Shown here: piece by piece, positions 1-8,780 of the stretch
Numbering within the stretch: position 1 is the stretch's first letter
Layout: every line of letters starts with the position of its first letter
Program-made: the position numbers and the translations under genes
The notes under the pieces: model-generated
Database searches by the model: none
What the model was told of the DNA's origin: nothing
What the model saw: the letters and a program-made list of their open reading frames with translations, nothing else
From: Algoriphagus oliviformis
GTDB taxonomy: Bacteria > Bacteroidota > Bacteroidia > Cytophagales > Cyclobacteriaceae
Assembly (NCBI RefSeq): GCF_017254915.1
Contig: NZ_JAFKCT010000001.1
Coordinates: forward strand, 806,001-870,000
Reading direction: 5' to 3'
DNA: 64,000 nucleotides

Positions 1-2361
1 GCGAGTGGCCTTGGTGCCGTCGTAATTGTCCATGGCGGCTTCCACCTCGGCGATGAGGGACTGCAGCTTGGAGATGATCCACTGATCGAGCTCTGCACGC
101 TCGCTCACCGGTACGGACTTGGATTTGTCATAGACAAAGGCATCCAGGTTGGCGTAGAGCGCGAAGAAGTTATAGGTGTTTTGAAGGGTGCCAAAGAAGC
201 GACGCTGCACTTCGGTGACTCCGTCCAGGTTGAATTTCAGGTTGTCCCAAGGATTGGCATTGCTGAGCATGTACCAGCGCAGGGCGTCTGGGCCGTATTC
301 TTTCAGGGTTTTGAAAGGATCGACGGCGTTGCCCAATCGCTTGGACATCTTGTTGCCGTTTTTGTCCAGCACGAGGCCGTTGGCGATGACGTTTTTGAAA
401 GCCACGCTGTCAAAGAGCATCACGGCGATGGCATGCAGGGTAAAGAACCAGCCACGGGTCTGATCCACGCCCTCGGCGATGTAGTCGGCTGGATAGTTGG
501 CTTTGAAGATGTCCTCGTTTTCGAAAGGAAAATGCCACTGCGCATAGGGCATGGCTCCGGAGTCAAACCAAACGTCGATCAGATCCGGCTCGCGGAACAT
601 TTTTTCGCCCTTGTCCGACACCAACACCACGTCGTCCACATAAGGTCTGTGTAGGTCCAGTTCCTTGCCTTCGTAAGGTGATTTTTCCATAAAGCCCGCG
701 GCGATGGATTTTTCGATCTCTGCGTTCAGCTCAGCGATGGAGCCTATGCATTTTTCTTCTGTCCCGTCCGAAGTTCTCCAGATAGGAAGCGGCGTACCCC
801 AGAATCTGGAGCGGCTGAGGTTCCAGTCCACGAGGTTTTCCAGCCAGTTGCCAAAGCGGCCCGTGCCGGTCGCCTCAGGCTTCCAGTTGATGGTTTTGTT
901 GAGCTCCACCATGCGGTCCTTGTAAGCGGTGGTTTTGATAAACCAGCTTTCCAGCGGATAGTAGAGCACCGGCTTGTCCGTTCTCCAGCAGTGTGGATAA
1001 GTGTGCTCGTATTTTTCGACCTTGAAGGCCTTGTTTTCATTTTTCAGGATGATGGAGATGATTACGTCGGTGTTTTTGTAGTCCGCCGCGGATTCATCGT
1101 CCTCGGTGTAGTTTTTTACATAGAAATCATCCACGCCGTACTCTTTATGCGCGGTGATGCCATGCTCCTGCATTTTGGCAGCGAGGTATTCTCCGACTAC
1201 TGGCAGAAATTTTCCGCGCTTGTCCACTACCGGGATGTCGTTGCCCAGCTCGTCTTTGACAAATACTCCAGGAACGTTGTTTTGCACCAAAGTCCGAAAG
1301 TCATCCGCACCAAAGGCTTTGGCCAGGTGCACGATTCCGGTACCGTCTTCGGTGGTCACGTAGTCTCCGGATACGACGGTGAAGGCTGGATTTGGCAATG
1401 CCAAGGCATCGATCGGGAACAATTGCTCGTACTCCCAGCCCAGCATCGCTTTGCCTTTGAACTCCTCGATGACCTCGTAGGGGATGAGCTTGTCACCCGC
1501 TTTGTAGTCTTCCAGCTTCAGTTCGGCCGCTTTGGCATTGAGGTAGGCGGACATTCTGGCTTTGGCCAAGACTACCGTCACCGGCTCGTGGGTATAGGGG
1601 TTGAAAGTCTTCACTTTCACATAGTCCAGGTTCTCGCCGATGGCCAGGGCCGAGTTGGAAGGCAAAGTCCATGGCGTCGTTGTCCAAGCCAGGATGTAGG
1701 TGTTTTTCTCCCCCTTCAGCTTAAACTGGGCCGTGATGGAAGTATCCTTGACATCTTTATAGGTACCAGGCTGGTTGAGCTCGTGGGAAGAGAGGCCCGT
1801 ACCAGCCGCCGGAGAATAAGGCTGTATGGTGTAGCCTTTGTATAAGAGATCTTTGTCGTAAAGCTGCTTGAGCAGATTCCAAAGCGTCTCGATGTACTTG
1901 GAGTCAAAGGTGATATAGGGATCGTCCAGATCGACCCAGTAGCCGATTTTTTCAGTCAGGTCATCCCACTCGTTTTTGAAGCGCATGACCGTCTCTCGGC
2001 ACTTGCGGTTGTATTCCTCGACGGTGATTTTTTTGCCGATGTCCTCCTTGGTGATGCCGAGCTCCTTTTCCACCTGAAGCTCCACAGGAAGTCCGTGGGT
2101 ATCCCAGCCGCCTTTTCGCTTCACCTGAAAACCTCTCAGGGTCTTGTATCGGCAGAAAATGTCCTTCAGCGCCCGGGCCATCACGTGGTGAATGCCTGGG
2201 GTACCGTTGGCCGAAGGCGGGCCTTCAAAAAAGGTGAAGGTTTCGGCGCCGTCGCGGTTGGCGATGGACTTTTCGAAAATCTGGTTTTCTTTCCAATACT
2301 GAAGGACGGATTCTCCGATTTGGGGATAATCCACCTGTTTAAATTCCTGGTACGTTTTCAC
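1..2361 (-). CDS. ileS: Isoleucine--tRNA ligase, 3' end beyond the window
   Basis: Charges tRNA-Ile with isoleucine in the cytosol. The translated minus strand begins VKTYQEFKQVDYPQIGES and contains the class I HIGH-type signature in PPSANGTPGIHHV and the pocket sequence GWDTHGLPVELQ. The KMSKR loop is intact as NKMSKRLGNAV (codons at 337-351). About 787 codons are visible, so the C-terminal tRNA-binding part lies beyond position 1. I chose the GTG at 2361 because no in-frame ATG precedes the conserved N-terminus and the reading aligns with the family from its first residues. The next gene upstream on this strand is separated by a terminator, so ileS is probably transcribed on its own. Confidence 0.96.
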   Translation of the reverse strand, partial: MKTYQEFKQVDYPQIGESVLQYWKENQIFEKSIANRDGAETFTFFEGPPSANGTPGIHHVMARALKDIFCRYKTLRGFQVKRKGGWDTHGLPVELQVEKELGITKEDIGKKITVEEYNRKCRETVMRFKNEWDDLTEKIGYWVDLDDPYITFDSKYIETLWNLLKQLYDKDLLYKGYTIQPYSPAAGTGLSSHELNQPGTYKDVKDTSITAQFKLKGEKNTYILAWTTTPWTLPSNSALAIGENLDYVKVKTFNPYTHEPVTVVLAKARMSAYLNAKAAELKLEDYKAGDKLIPYEVIEEFKGKAMLGWEYEQLFPIDALALPNPAFTVVSGDYVTTEDGTGIVHLAKAFGADDFRTLVQNNVPGVFVKDELGNDIPVVDKRGKFLPVVGEYLAAKMQEHGITAHKEYGVDDFYVKNYTEDDESAADYKNTDVIISIILKNENKAFKVEKYEHTYPHCWRTDKPVLYYPLESWFIKTTAYKDRMVELNKTINWKPEATGTGRFGNWLENLVDWNLSRSRFWGTPLPIWRTSDGTEEKCIGSIAELNAEIEKSIAAGFMEKSPYEGKELDLHRPYVDDVVLVSDKGEKMFREPDLIDVWFDSGAMPYAQWHFPFENEDIFKANYPADYIAEGVDQTRGWFFTLHAIAVMLFDSVAFKNVIANGLVLDKNGNKMSKRLGNAVDPFKTLKEYGPDALRWYMLSNANPWDNLKFNLDGVTEVQRRFFGTLQNTYNFFALYANLDAFVYDKSKSVPVSERAELDQWIISKLQSLIAEVEAAMDNYDGTKATR

Positions 2362-2515
2362 AATTTCCTTTCTTAAGGGCAAGTAGGTGAAGAAAAGGGG
2401 AGGGCAGTACTGCCATCCCGCTCAAAACAAGCCACAAAGATAGCAGATTTGGGTTTCTGGGGAAGGAATTTGCAAACACAGCCGGGAAGATTGGCAGCGG
2501 GGAATTTTGCGGACG

Positions 2516-2543
2516 AAAAATGGGAGCGGTTTTCGCCGCTCCC
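2516..2543 (-). terminator. Rho-independent terminator after the DUF6252-like lipoprotein
   Basis: An 8-bp perfect stem (GGGAGCGG/CCGCTCCC, six-base loop) is followed on the minus strand by a run of five T. It lies between the lipoprotein gene and ileS and ends the lipoprotein transcript. Confidence 0.8.
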
Positions 2544-2597
2544 TAGCATCCAGCAGAGGATATCCAATCAAAAAATCCCTTTTCTGGATAGTTGCCC

Positions 2598-3041
2598 TTA
2601 GCGGGCGATGTTGACGTCGGTAAAGGTGCCGTTGGTGATACTGACCTCCGGACCGGAGCCGCTCATGGGTTTCGCCTTGAACGAAAAGGTGCCCGAGGCC
2701 TTGTTGCCGTCCAGTTTGGTGATGACCAAGGTGCCGGAAGTGGCGCTGTGGACGACTTGGTCCGCAGTGGTCCAGATGGCATTCCCCTTGAGGTCAAAGT
2801 TGCCGGTACGTTCGGCGTCCAGCGTCAAAGCCATGTTGGAGCGGTCGGTGGCTCCGGCTCCGATTGCCCAGACGGTAAAGCCCGCCACCTTGGTAAGCTG
2901 GCTGTTGCCCGAGCCTTGCCAGGCTTTTCCGTCCACGCTAGCTTCTACATTCAGGGAGCCAGCGGGGATTTCATCCTCCTTGTCCGGACAGGCGAAAAAG
3001 ACAAAGGCCAAAAGAGCCAAAAGTAGAGATTTGATTTTCAT
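2598..3041 (-). CDS. DUF6252-like Cys-lipoprotein
   Basis: The 147-residue product starts MKIKSLLLALLAFVFFAC, a lipoprotein signal with the lipidated Cys at residue 18, followed by the acidic linker PDKEDE. The mature part (NVEASVDGKAW, then ASGTFSFKA near the end) has the pattern of DUF6252-like Bacteroidota lipoproteins with a small beta-sandwich and a TGTF-type motif. An upstream in-frame Met would add 11 charged residues before the signal peptide, so the internal ATG is the better start. It is probably anchored in the outer membrane; its function is unknown. A terminator follows directly. Confidence 0.8.
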   Translation of the reverse strand: MKIKSLLLALLAFVFFACPDKEDEIPAGSLNVEASVDGKAWQGSGNSQLTKVAGFTVWAIGAGATDRSNMALTLDAERTGNFDLKGNAIWTTADQVVHSATSGTLVITKLDGNKASGTFSFKAKPMSGSGPEVSITNGTFTDVNIAR

Positions 3042-3172
3042 GTTTTTCTTGGCAAGTTCTCCCTTCTCCTCCATATGCGCGATCCCCTGCTTTTGGTAAA
3101 TGATATCCGTGCTGGTGGGTATTTTTTATCCAAAAAAGCGGATGAAAAAAAGCAATCCGCAAGGCGGGGAGG

Positions 3173-3202
3173 TTTGAAAAGCCGACTATTGACTTTATTT
3201 TG
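3173..3202 (+). promoter_or_regulatory. Possible Bacteroidota-type promoter for the TPR kinase
   Basis: TTTG at 3173-3176 and TTATTTTG at 3195-3202 resemble the -33 (TTTG) and -7 (TAnnTTTG) elements with an 18-bp spacer. One -7 base deviates, and transcription would start almost at the ATG at 3211, giving a very short leader. Confidence 0.3.
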
Positions 3203-3210
3203 AGCGATTA

Positions 3211-5211
3211 ATGATCACCCCCTTGCCCAAGATTGCCGTCATTTCCATGCTTTTTGTGCTGCTCGCCCAGGCGCTGGGAGGGCCGGCGTATGGCCAAGAC
3301 CGGCTGGACAGCCTGGATGCGGTGTACCGGGATATGGCCCGGCCGGATTCCATCCGGTACAAGGCGGCCCAGGAGCTGAGCTTTTCCCTGATTTTTTCCG
3401 ACGGGCCTAGGGCCAAATCCTTGATTTTGAAAGCGATGGGGCAGGCGCAAAAGGAGGCCCCGGACTCCAAGTCCTACTGGGAGCTCTACCAAAACCTGGG
3501 GATCTACTATGATGTCAACCAGCAGACAGACAGCTCCTTTACCATCTTTTCGGAGATTTTGGAAAAAAGCCGGGAGAAAGGCTGGCGGGCGATGGAGCAG
3601 CGCTCCAACAACAACCTCGGCATGAGCAGTCTCAACTCCTCCGACTATAGAAACGCCATCGAATACTTCTCGGAGGCCCTGTCCCTCGCCCGGAAAAACC
3701 CGGCAGCCAAGGAGACGGACTGGGTCAACTACCTCTCTAACCTCGGTCTGGCCAATCAGGAGCTCCTGCTCTACGACCAAGCCATCAAGTACCATCTGGA
3801 GGCGCTGGCGATACGCGAGCGCAGCGCCGACTCCAATGGCATTGCCATCTCCTGCGCCAATCTGGGAATCTGCTACAACCTCATGCAGGAAGAGTCCCAG
3901 GCTATTGCCTATTTCCAAAAGGCGATCCACCACGCCCAGCTCGCCGGCAACAAGGTGCTCTACCATCGGGTGCATGACAACCTCGGCAGCCTGTACATCG
4001 GGATGAACGAATACGCCAAAGGTCTGGAGATGCTGAAGATCGCGCTGGATACCTCGGACGGCTTTGTGATGGATCCCAAGATGGAATTGAGCATCGTGAG
4101 CAATTCAGCCGCGGCCCTGGTGGCGATAGGACGTGTGGATGAGGCCCTGGGCTTCGCAAACCGGGGTGAAAAGATCCTCCAAGACTACCCCCACTTGGTC
4201 AACTATTCCCTGACGCTCACAAACTCCCTTGCCAAAATCCATTTCAGAAAAGGCGATTTTGACAAAGGAAACGCCTACCTGGAGAAATATCAGGACGTCA
4301 GCAAGCTGGTATTCAACGAGGAAAACGCCGAGCTGCTGACGGACCTGCAGGTGAAGTACGATCTGGAGAAAAAGGAAAGCCAGATTGCCCTCCAAAATGC
4401 CGAGCTGCAGGAGAAGAATGCCATCCTACAGCGGAACTACTTTGCCTTTGCGGCACTGGGCCTGCTCTTTCTTTTGGGTCTGGGTACCTTTGTCTACTAT
4501 CAAAACCGTGCAAAACGAAAGCAAGAGCTGCTGGTCAAGGACCGTGAGCTCAAGGTGAAAGAGGCCTATATCCAGGCTTCCCTCGAATCCCAAGAACAGG
4601 AGCGCCGTAGGATGGCCCAGGATCTGCACGATGGGTTTGGGCAGTACATCTCCGCCCTGAGGATGTACGTCACCCAGCTGAAGAGCGGAAAAGCCAAGGA
4701 AGAACTGAAGTCCGAGCTGGTCAGCCGTACCGACTCGGTGCTGGATGAGATGTCCAGGGAAATCAGCAACGTGGTCTACGACCTCATGCCGGCCACGCTG
4801 ATCCGCTTTGGGCTGAAGAGCGCCCTGGAGGATCTTGCCCATCGCATCAATGCCGGGCAAAAAGTCCACTTGGAGCTGGACTTTGGGAAGACGCTGGGCA
4901 GGATGGACGAGCTGGTGGAGATCAACCTCTTTCGCATCTGCCAGGAGTGGGTCAACAATGTCCTGAAATACTCCGGTGCGACGCATATCCTCCTCTCACT
5001 CAGCGAGGAGTCCGGGCGGGTCACCTTGGGAATAAAGGATGACGGACTCGGGTTTGACCAGTCGGTGTTTGTCCACAGCAAGCGAAACGGCTGGAAAAAC
5101 ATCAACACCCGGGCGGGACTGCTCAGTGCCGAGCTCAGCCTGCACACCGAGAAGGGTAGGCGAGGCACCGAACTTTTTGTGCGATTTCCTTATGTTTATC
5201 GCGTCAATTGA
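3211..5211 (+). CDS. TPR-repeat sensor histidine kinase (NarL/HisKA_3 type)
   Basis: The 666-residue product has a signal peptide (MITPLPKIAVISMLFVLLAQ), a periplasmic array of about six TPR repeats over roughly residues 80-330, a short coiled coil, one membrane segment near residues 410-430, then a HisKA_3 phosphoacceptor box DLHDGFGQ (His473) and a C-terminal HATPase domain with KDDGLGFD. TPR regions of this kind sense signals by protein-protein contact; the ligand cannot be told from sequence. The response regulator gene starts 15 bases downstream, so the two form a two-component operon. All catalytic boxes look intact. Confidence 0.93.
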   Translation: MITPLPKIAVISMLFVLLAQALGGPAYGQDRLDSLDAVYRDMARPDSIRYKAAQELSFSLIFSDGPRAKSLILKAMGQAQKEAPDSKSYWELYQNLGIYYDVNQQTDSSFTIFSEILEKSREKGWRAMEQRSNNNLGMSSLNSSDYRNAIEYFSEALSLARKNPAAKETDWVNYLSNLGLANQELLLYDQAIKYHLEALAIRERSADSNGIAISCANLGICYNLMQEESQAIAYFQKAIHHAQLAGNKVLYHRVHDNLGSLYIGMNEYAKGLEMLKIALDTSDGFVMDPKMELSIVSNSAAALVAIGRVDEALGFANRGEKILQDYPHLVNYSLTLTNSLAKIHFRKGDFDKGNAYLEKYQDVSKLVFNEENAELLTDLQVKYDLEKKESQIALQNAELQEKNAILQRNYFAFAALGLLFLLGLGTFVYYQNRAKRKQELLVKDRELKVKEAYIQASLESQEQERRRMAQDLHDGFGQYISALRMYVTQLKSGKAKEELKSELVSRTDSVLDEMSREISNVVYDLMPATLIRFGLKSALEDLAHRINAGQKVHLELDFGKTLGRMDELVEINLFRICQEWVNNVLKYSGATHILLSLSEESGRVTLGIKDDGLGFDQSVFVHSKRNGWKNINTRAGLLSAELSLHTEKGRRGTELFVRFPYVYRVN

Positions 5212-5226
5212 CCAATTTTTCGGTAG

Positions 5227-5856
5227 ATGAAGATTTTGCTAGTAGACGATCATAGGATTCTGTTGGATGGGCTGCGGTTTTTGCTCCAGTCCGGGGAGGA
5301 AGAAGCCGAGGTAAGCACGGCCAGCTCCGTGGAGGAGGCTTGGGATATGCTGCGCAAAGACCCGCCGGAATTGGTCATCTCGGATATCTCTGTGCCAAAG
5401 GTAGGAGGCATTGCCTTTGCCAAGCAGGTGAGGGAGCACTATCCCCTGATCAAGGTGATCTTCCTCAGCATGCACGAGCAGCCCCACCTGGTGCGGGAGG
5501 CCCTTGCCACGGGAGCGGAAGGCTACGTGCTGAAAAAGTCAGCCCACGAGGAGCTGCTCAAAGCCGTGAAGGAAGTGATGGGAGGTGCGCTTTATTTCAG
5601 CAATGAAATCCACAAGATACTCGTGCAGCGCCTGCGCTTTCCCGAAGATGAAAAAATCCTGAGCCAGCGGGAAAAGGAAGTCCTAAACCTGATTTTTGAG
5701 GAGCTTTCCAACAGGGAGATCGGCGAGCAACTGCACATCTCCGAGCGCACGGTGGAGACCCATCGGAAGAATATCTACCAAAAAACAAAGACCAACTCGC
5801 TGGTTGGTCTTTTGAAGTTTGCCTTGGAAAATAATCTGGTGTCTGGACTCAACTAG
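5227..5856 (+). CDS. NarL/FixJ-family response regulator
   Basis: A 209-residue two-domain regulator. The receiver carries the acidic pair DD at residues 7-8, the phosphoacceptor Asp53 in ISDISVP and Lys103 in VLKKSA. The C-terminal LuxR-type helix-turn-helix is seen in LSQREKEVLNLI and SERTVETHRKNIYQK. It is the partner of the TPR kinase 15 bases upstream and should act as a DNA-binding activator once phosphorylated. Its TAG stop lies in a CTAG that also supplies the stop of the converging gene. Confidence 0.95.
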   Translation: MKILLVDDHRILLDGLRFLLQSGEEEAEVSTASSVEEAWDMLRKDPPELVISDISVPKVGGIAFAKQVREHYPLIKVIFLSMHEQPHLVREALATGAEGYVLKKSAHEELLKAVKEVMGGALYFSNEIHKILVQRLRFPEDEKILSQREKEVLNLIFEELSNREIGEQLHISERTVETHRKNIYQKTKTNSLVGLLKFALENNLVSGLN

Positions 5857-6908
5857 TCCTTGGACAGTTCGACGAAGTTGGCCACTCCGGTATCGATGAG
5901 GTCTTTCATGGCACCGGAGGCAGCGCTCACGTAGGCATCATGGTCGCATTCCGCAAAGTGCGACGCCACGGTCACCTGATCTCCAGAAGTCATCACGAGC
6001 TGGGTGTAGCCTGTTTTGGAAAACATGTCCGACTGGGCAGCGGTCGTCTCCCTGAGTTTTTTGTCCTTGAAAACCCCCTCAAAAGAAACCGCTTTCTTGG
6101 GTTCTGCCTTGGCATGAAACAGTGGGCTTCCTCCTATGTCCAAGCCTGAGATAAACTGCACGCGGGTAGGGATGATGGCAGCTCCGAAACTGGCCAGGTT
6201 TCTGTTGTTTTCGCTTGCGTCAAAGTTGGGATCGATGCGGTAGTTGATGTCTGCCTTGACCGAAGTGCTGTTGGTGAAGGCGGAGGCGTCAGCGTCCAGG
6301 TTGACAAACGGGAACACGAAGGTGACGTCGGCGATGAAGACATTGTCCATTTCCTTGGAGATTTTTGGAGTCGGATCTACCAATCCGCCGCCCATTTTTT
6401 GCTTGCCGCTTTTGGTGATGGACTTCACGAGGTAGTCATAGCCTGTCGGCGTCACCATCACAAAACCCTGGGCCTGCTCATCGGAAGAGGCTCCTCCCTT
6501 TACTTTGGTCCAGTCCTGGAAGTACTCGAACTTGGCCGCTTCGTCCGGGCTCATGATCTCAAAGCCTTGGCTGGTGATTTGGCTCACAAACGACTGGTAG
6601 GCCTCGTCGATCATCTTTTGGAAGTCCGGTACGTCCACGCCTTGGATCTGAACGCCCATTTTGGTCATGGTGCCGGAGGTGAAAGTGGTGCGGTTGGCGC
6701 GTTCGGATTTTGAGCTCGAAGTTTTGGCGGAAGCTTCCTCATAGACTTCGAAGTAGGCGTTGAAGCTTTTGATGAAGACTTTTTTGGGTGCTTTTGAGCC
6801 TTGGTTCTTTTTGTTGTAGCTGGTGACTTTCATGTCCTTCTCAGTCAACACGGTGCCGGGTGCCATCTCCAAAAACAGGAGAAGAAATACTAGAAGTATG
6901 CTTTTCAT
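5853..6908 (-). CDS. Secreted protein of unknown function
   Basis: 351 residues with an N-terminal hydrophobic signal (MKSILLVFLLLFLEMAPGTV) and no further membrane segment. I do not recognise a named family. The mature part is mixed and polar, with segments VFIKSFNAYFEVYEEASA, FVMVTPTGYDYLV and DVTFVFPFVNLDADAS, and ends in an acidic tail. Such proteins often sit in the periplasm or outer membrane of this phylum. It converges on the response regulator, overlapping it by four bases (CTAG). The start follows the first Met and is the only one that yields a signal peptide. Confidence 0.75.
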   Translation of the reverse strand: MKSILLVFLLLFLEMAPGTVLTEKDMKVTSYNKKNQGSKAPKKVFIKSFNAYFEVYEEASAKTSSSKSERANRTTFTSGTMTKMGVQIQGVDVPDFQKMIDEAYQSFVSQITSQGFEIMSPDEAAKFEYFQDWTKVKGGASSDEQAQGFVMVTPTGYDYLVKSITKSGKQKMGGGLVDPTPKISKEMDNVFIADVTFVFPFVNLDADASAFTNSTSVKADINYRIDPNFDASENNRNLASFGAAIIPTRVQFISGLDIGGSPLFHAKAEPKKAVSFEGVFKDKKLRETTAAQSDMFSKTGYTQLVMTSGDQVTVASHFAECDHDAYVSAASGAMKDLIDTGVANFVELSKD

Positions 6909-7056
6909 AATTCAGTCTGGTTAGTTGAGGATAAAATTCCTGCATTTCCAGGCCTGGTGAAATACCCATTTTCGGGCAATTGCTATCCGTGGTAGTACGT
7001 ATTGAGGCGCTTGTTCCCTAAAATTTCGGGATCGGTTTGGAAATTTGGATCTTTGT

Positions 7057-7076
7057 ATCGTAATATTGCAATAAAT
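7057..7076 (+). promoter_or_regulatory. Putative ArsR operator, first copy
   Basis: ATCGTAATATTGCAATAAAT lies 10 bases before the arsR start. An almost identical 20-mer precedes the next gene, differing at only two central bases. The core ATTGCAAT is self-complementary, as expected for a dimeric winged-helix repressor. A weak -7-like box (GATCTTTG, 7048-7055) sits directly upstream, so a bound repressor would block initiation. Confidence 0.6.
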
Positions 7077-7086
7077 AAATCTGACC

Positions 7087-7419
7087 ATGGGAGTAACCCA
7101 ATCGCATCTTTTCACCGAGGATCAAAACCAGCTGGCCCTGATCGCCAAAGCCATCGCCCACCCGGCGCGCATTGCCATCATCCAGCACCTGATCAAGACC
7201 AAGTCCTGCATCAATGGGGATCTGGTGTCCGAGATCGGGTTGGCGCAGGCGACGATCAGCCAGCACCTCCGGGAGCTGAAGGAGGTGGGGATCATCCAGG
7301 GGACCATCGAGGGAACCAAAATCAACTACTGCATCCATCCCGAAAAGTGGAACGAGCTCAAAAGCCTGTTTCAAAACTTCTTTGAGAGCTATAGCGCCTG
7401 CTGCGACTCTTCCTGCTAA
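7087..7419 (+). CDS. ArsR/SmtB-family metalloregulator
   Basis: 110 residues forming a winged helix-turn-helix: AIAHPARIAIIQHL, then GLAQATISQHLRELKEVG as the recognition helix, then a beta wing ending TKINYCIHP. The C-terminus is SACCDSSC, a cysteine cluster suitable for binding As(III), Sb(III) or another soft metal; Cys also occurs at TKSCIN. Genes of this type repress their own operon until metal binds. The next two genes (DUF6428 and an arsenate-reductase-like phosphatase) are typical partners in Bacteroidota. Shared operator sequences in front of this and the following gene support autoregulation. Which metal is sensed is not certain. Confidence 0.92.
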   Translation: MGVTQSHLFTEDQNQLALIAKAIAHPARIAIIQHLIKTKSCINGDLVSEIGLAQATISQHLRELKEVGIIQGTIEGTKINYCIHPEKWNELKSLFQNFFESYSACCDSSC

Positions 7420-7436
7420 AAAATTTGAACCCATTC

Positions 7437-7456
7437 ATCGTAATAAAGCAATAAAT
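7437..7456 (+). promoter_or_regulatory. Putative ArsR operator, second copy
   Basis: ATCGTAATAAAGCAATAAAT repeats the box before arsR with two central differences and ends one base before the DUF6428 start codon. It places a repressor site over that gene's start. Confidence 0.55.
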
Positions 7457-7457
7457 C

Positions 7458-7928
7458 ATGAAGCTATCCGAAGCAAAACAAATCCTGGCCGGAGCCGAAA
7501 CGATTTCCTTTCAGCTTCCCAATGGCCAACTCGTGCCCTCCCACTTCCACGTGACCGAGATCGGGCTGGTGGACAAACACTTCATCGACTGCGGAGGTAC
7601 GGTCCGCAAAGAGCAAAAGGTCAATTTCCAACTTTGGAATGCGGATGACTACGACCACCGCCTCCATCCCGAGAAGCTGGTACACATCATCGAGCTCTCC
7701 GAGCGCGTGCTGAATATCCCCGATCTGGAGATCGAGGTGGAGTATCAGGGAGACACCATCGGCAAATATGGCCTGGGCCATGATGGCAGCGCCTTCCTCC
7801 TGACCACCAAGATGACCGACTGCCTGGCCAAGGACCAATGCGGGATTCCCGCGGAGAAGCCGAAAATCCGCCTTTCCCAGCTCAATGCCCAATCCAGCTG
7901 TGCCCCCGGCTCCGGCTGCTGCAACTAG
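7458..7928 (+). CDS. DUF6428-family protein of the ars-like cluster
   Basis: 156 residues without signal peptide or membrane segment. The pattern (N-terminal SFQLPNGQLVPSHFHVTEIG, then FIDCGGTVRKEQKVNFQLW and HPEKLVHIIE) matches DUF6428 proteins, which in Bacteroidota usually lie between an ArsR gene and a low-molecular-weight phosphatase or arsenite pump. The biochemical role of the family is unknown. The tail reads SSCAPGSGCCN, a cysteine cluster echoing the tail of the adjacent ArsR, so a metal-binding or metallochaperone role is possible but is inference. It lies 38 bases after arsR and carries its own copy of the putative operator. Confidence 0.85.
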   Translation: MKLSEAKQILAGAETISFQLPNGQLVPSHFHVTEIGLVDKHFIDCGGTVRKEQKVNFQLWNADDYDHRLHPEKLVHIIELSERVLNIPDLEIEVEYQGDTIGKYGLGHDGSAFLLTTKMTDCLAKDQCGIPAEKPKIRLSQLNAQSSCAPGSGCCN

Positions 7929-7939
7929 GCAATCAAGCC

Positions 7940-7971
7940 AGACCGGCCAGGTTTAGATACCTGACCGGTCT
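7940..7971 (+). terminator. Intercistronic hairpin in the ars-like cluster
   Basis: Arms AGACCGGCCAGGT and ACCTGACCGGTCT (13 bp, one mismatch, 6-base loop) precede GCTTTTT. It may terminate or attenuate between the DUF6428 and phosphatase genes. It also resembles short palindromic intergenic repeats seen in this phylum. Confidence 0.5.
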
Positions 7972-8008
7972 CACTGCTTTTTACTCTCAATCCCACGCCA
8001 GTATTACC

Positions 8009-8641
8009 ATGCTAGACCAATTCCAGACCTGCACTCCCCAGCTTGCAGAGACGCTCCGCAAAGCCCAGCTATTGCCTATTTCCGAGGAAAGAAAGACTGT
8101 TTTGGGTCCTTTGATCCAATACATCCAAGAGAAGATCGACCAAGGGCAGGAGATCAACCTGAACTTCATCTGCACACACAACTCCCGCCGCAGCCAGTTT
8201 TCCCAAGTGTGGGCCAAGACTGCCGCCGAGTTCCATGGACTTGCCATCAACAGCTACTCCGGCGGCGTGGAGGTGACGGCCTTCAATTCCAGAGCGCTGG
8301 AGTCCCTGAAGCGGAGCGGCTTTCGGGTCAGTTCCAAAGAAAACGGGTCAAACCCGACCTACTTCCTTTTTCACTCGGATACCGCCGATCCCATCGTGGC
8401 TTTTTCCAAGCTGTTTGACGACCCGGCAAACAAAGCCTCGCAGTTTGCCGCGGTGATGACCTGCGGCCATGCGGACGAAAACTGCCCCTTCATCCCCGGC
8501 ACGGAGCAGCGCATCGCGGTGCGCTACGAGGATCCAAAGGCCTTTGACGACACGGAGCTGGAGTCCGAAAAGTACGATGAGCGATCCCTGCAGATCGCCT
8601 CGGAGATGCTTTATGTTTTTGACAGCTTAAAGCACGAATGA
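8009..8641 (+). CDS. Low-molecular-weight protein-tyrosine-phosphatase / arsenate-reductase-like protein
   Basis: 210 residues. The phosphate-binding loop is FICTHNSRRSQ, a CX5R motif in the low-molecular-weight phosphatase fold, which in ArsC-like enzymes reduces arsenate with a Cys cascade; further Cys residues occur at VMTCGHADENCPF. The N-terminal 50 residues (about residues 1-48) extend beyond the classical fold, as in the Bacteroidota subgroup. I chose the ATG at 8009 because upstream in-frame sequence runs through the preceding hairpin. It is the last gene of the ars-like cluster. No arsenite pump follows. Confidence 0.85.
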   Translation: MLDQFQTCTPQLAETLRKAQLLPISEERKTVLGPLIQYIQEKIDQGQEINLNFICTHNSRRSQFSQVWAKTAAEFHGLAINSYSGGVEVTAFNSRALESLKRSGFRVSSKENGSNPTYFLFHSDTADPIVAFSKLFDDPANKASQFAAVMTCGHADENCPFIPGTEQRIAVRYEDPKAFDDTELESEKYDERSLQIASEMLYVFDSLKHE

Positions 8642-8647
8642 AATTAG

Positions 8648-8690
8648 AAGCCAAGGGTTTAGCGGGTCTGAGGGGCTTGGCTTTATTTTT
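8648..8690 (+). terminator. Terminator of the ars-like cluster
   Basis: Arms AAGCCAAG/CTTGGCTT enclose a 20-base loop and are followed by TTATTTTT just after the phosphatase stop. Confidence 0.65.
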
Positions 8691-8780
8691 GAGCCAAAAA
8701 AATACATAGTCGGCAGGAATCAATTTCACCGATTTGGCTATTTTCATTCCTCTCAATCATCACTTAATCCAAGCACTTTT

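Noticed and set aside
2373..2567. A 64-codon minus frame between the lipoprotein and ileS
   Set aside because: It spans the lipoprotein terminator and shows no coding character.
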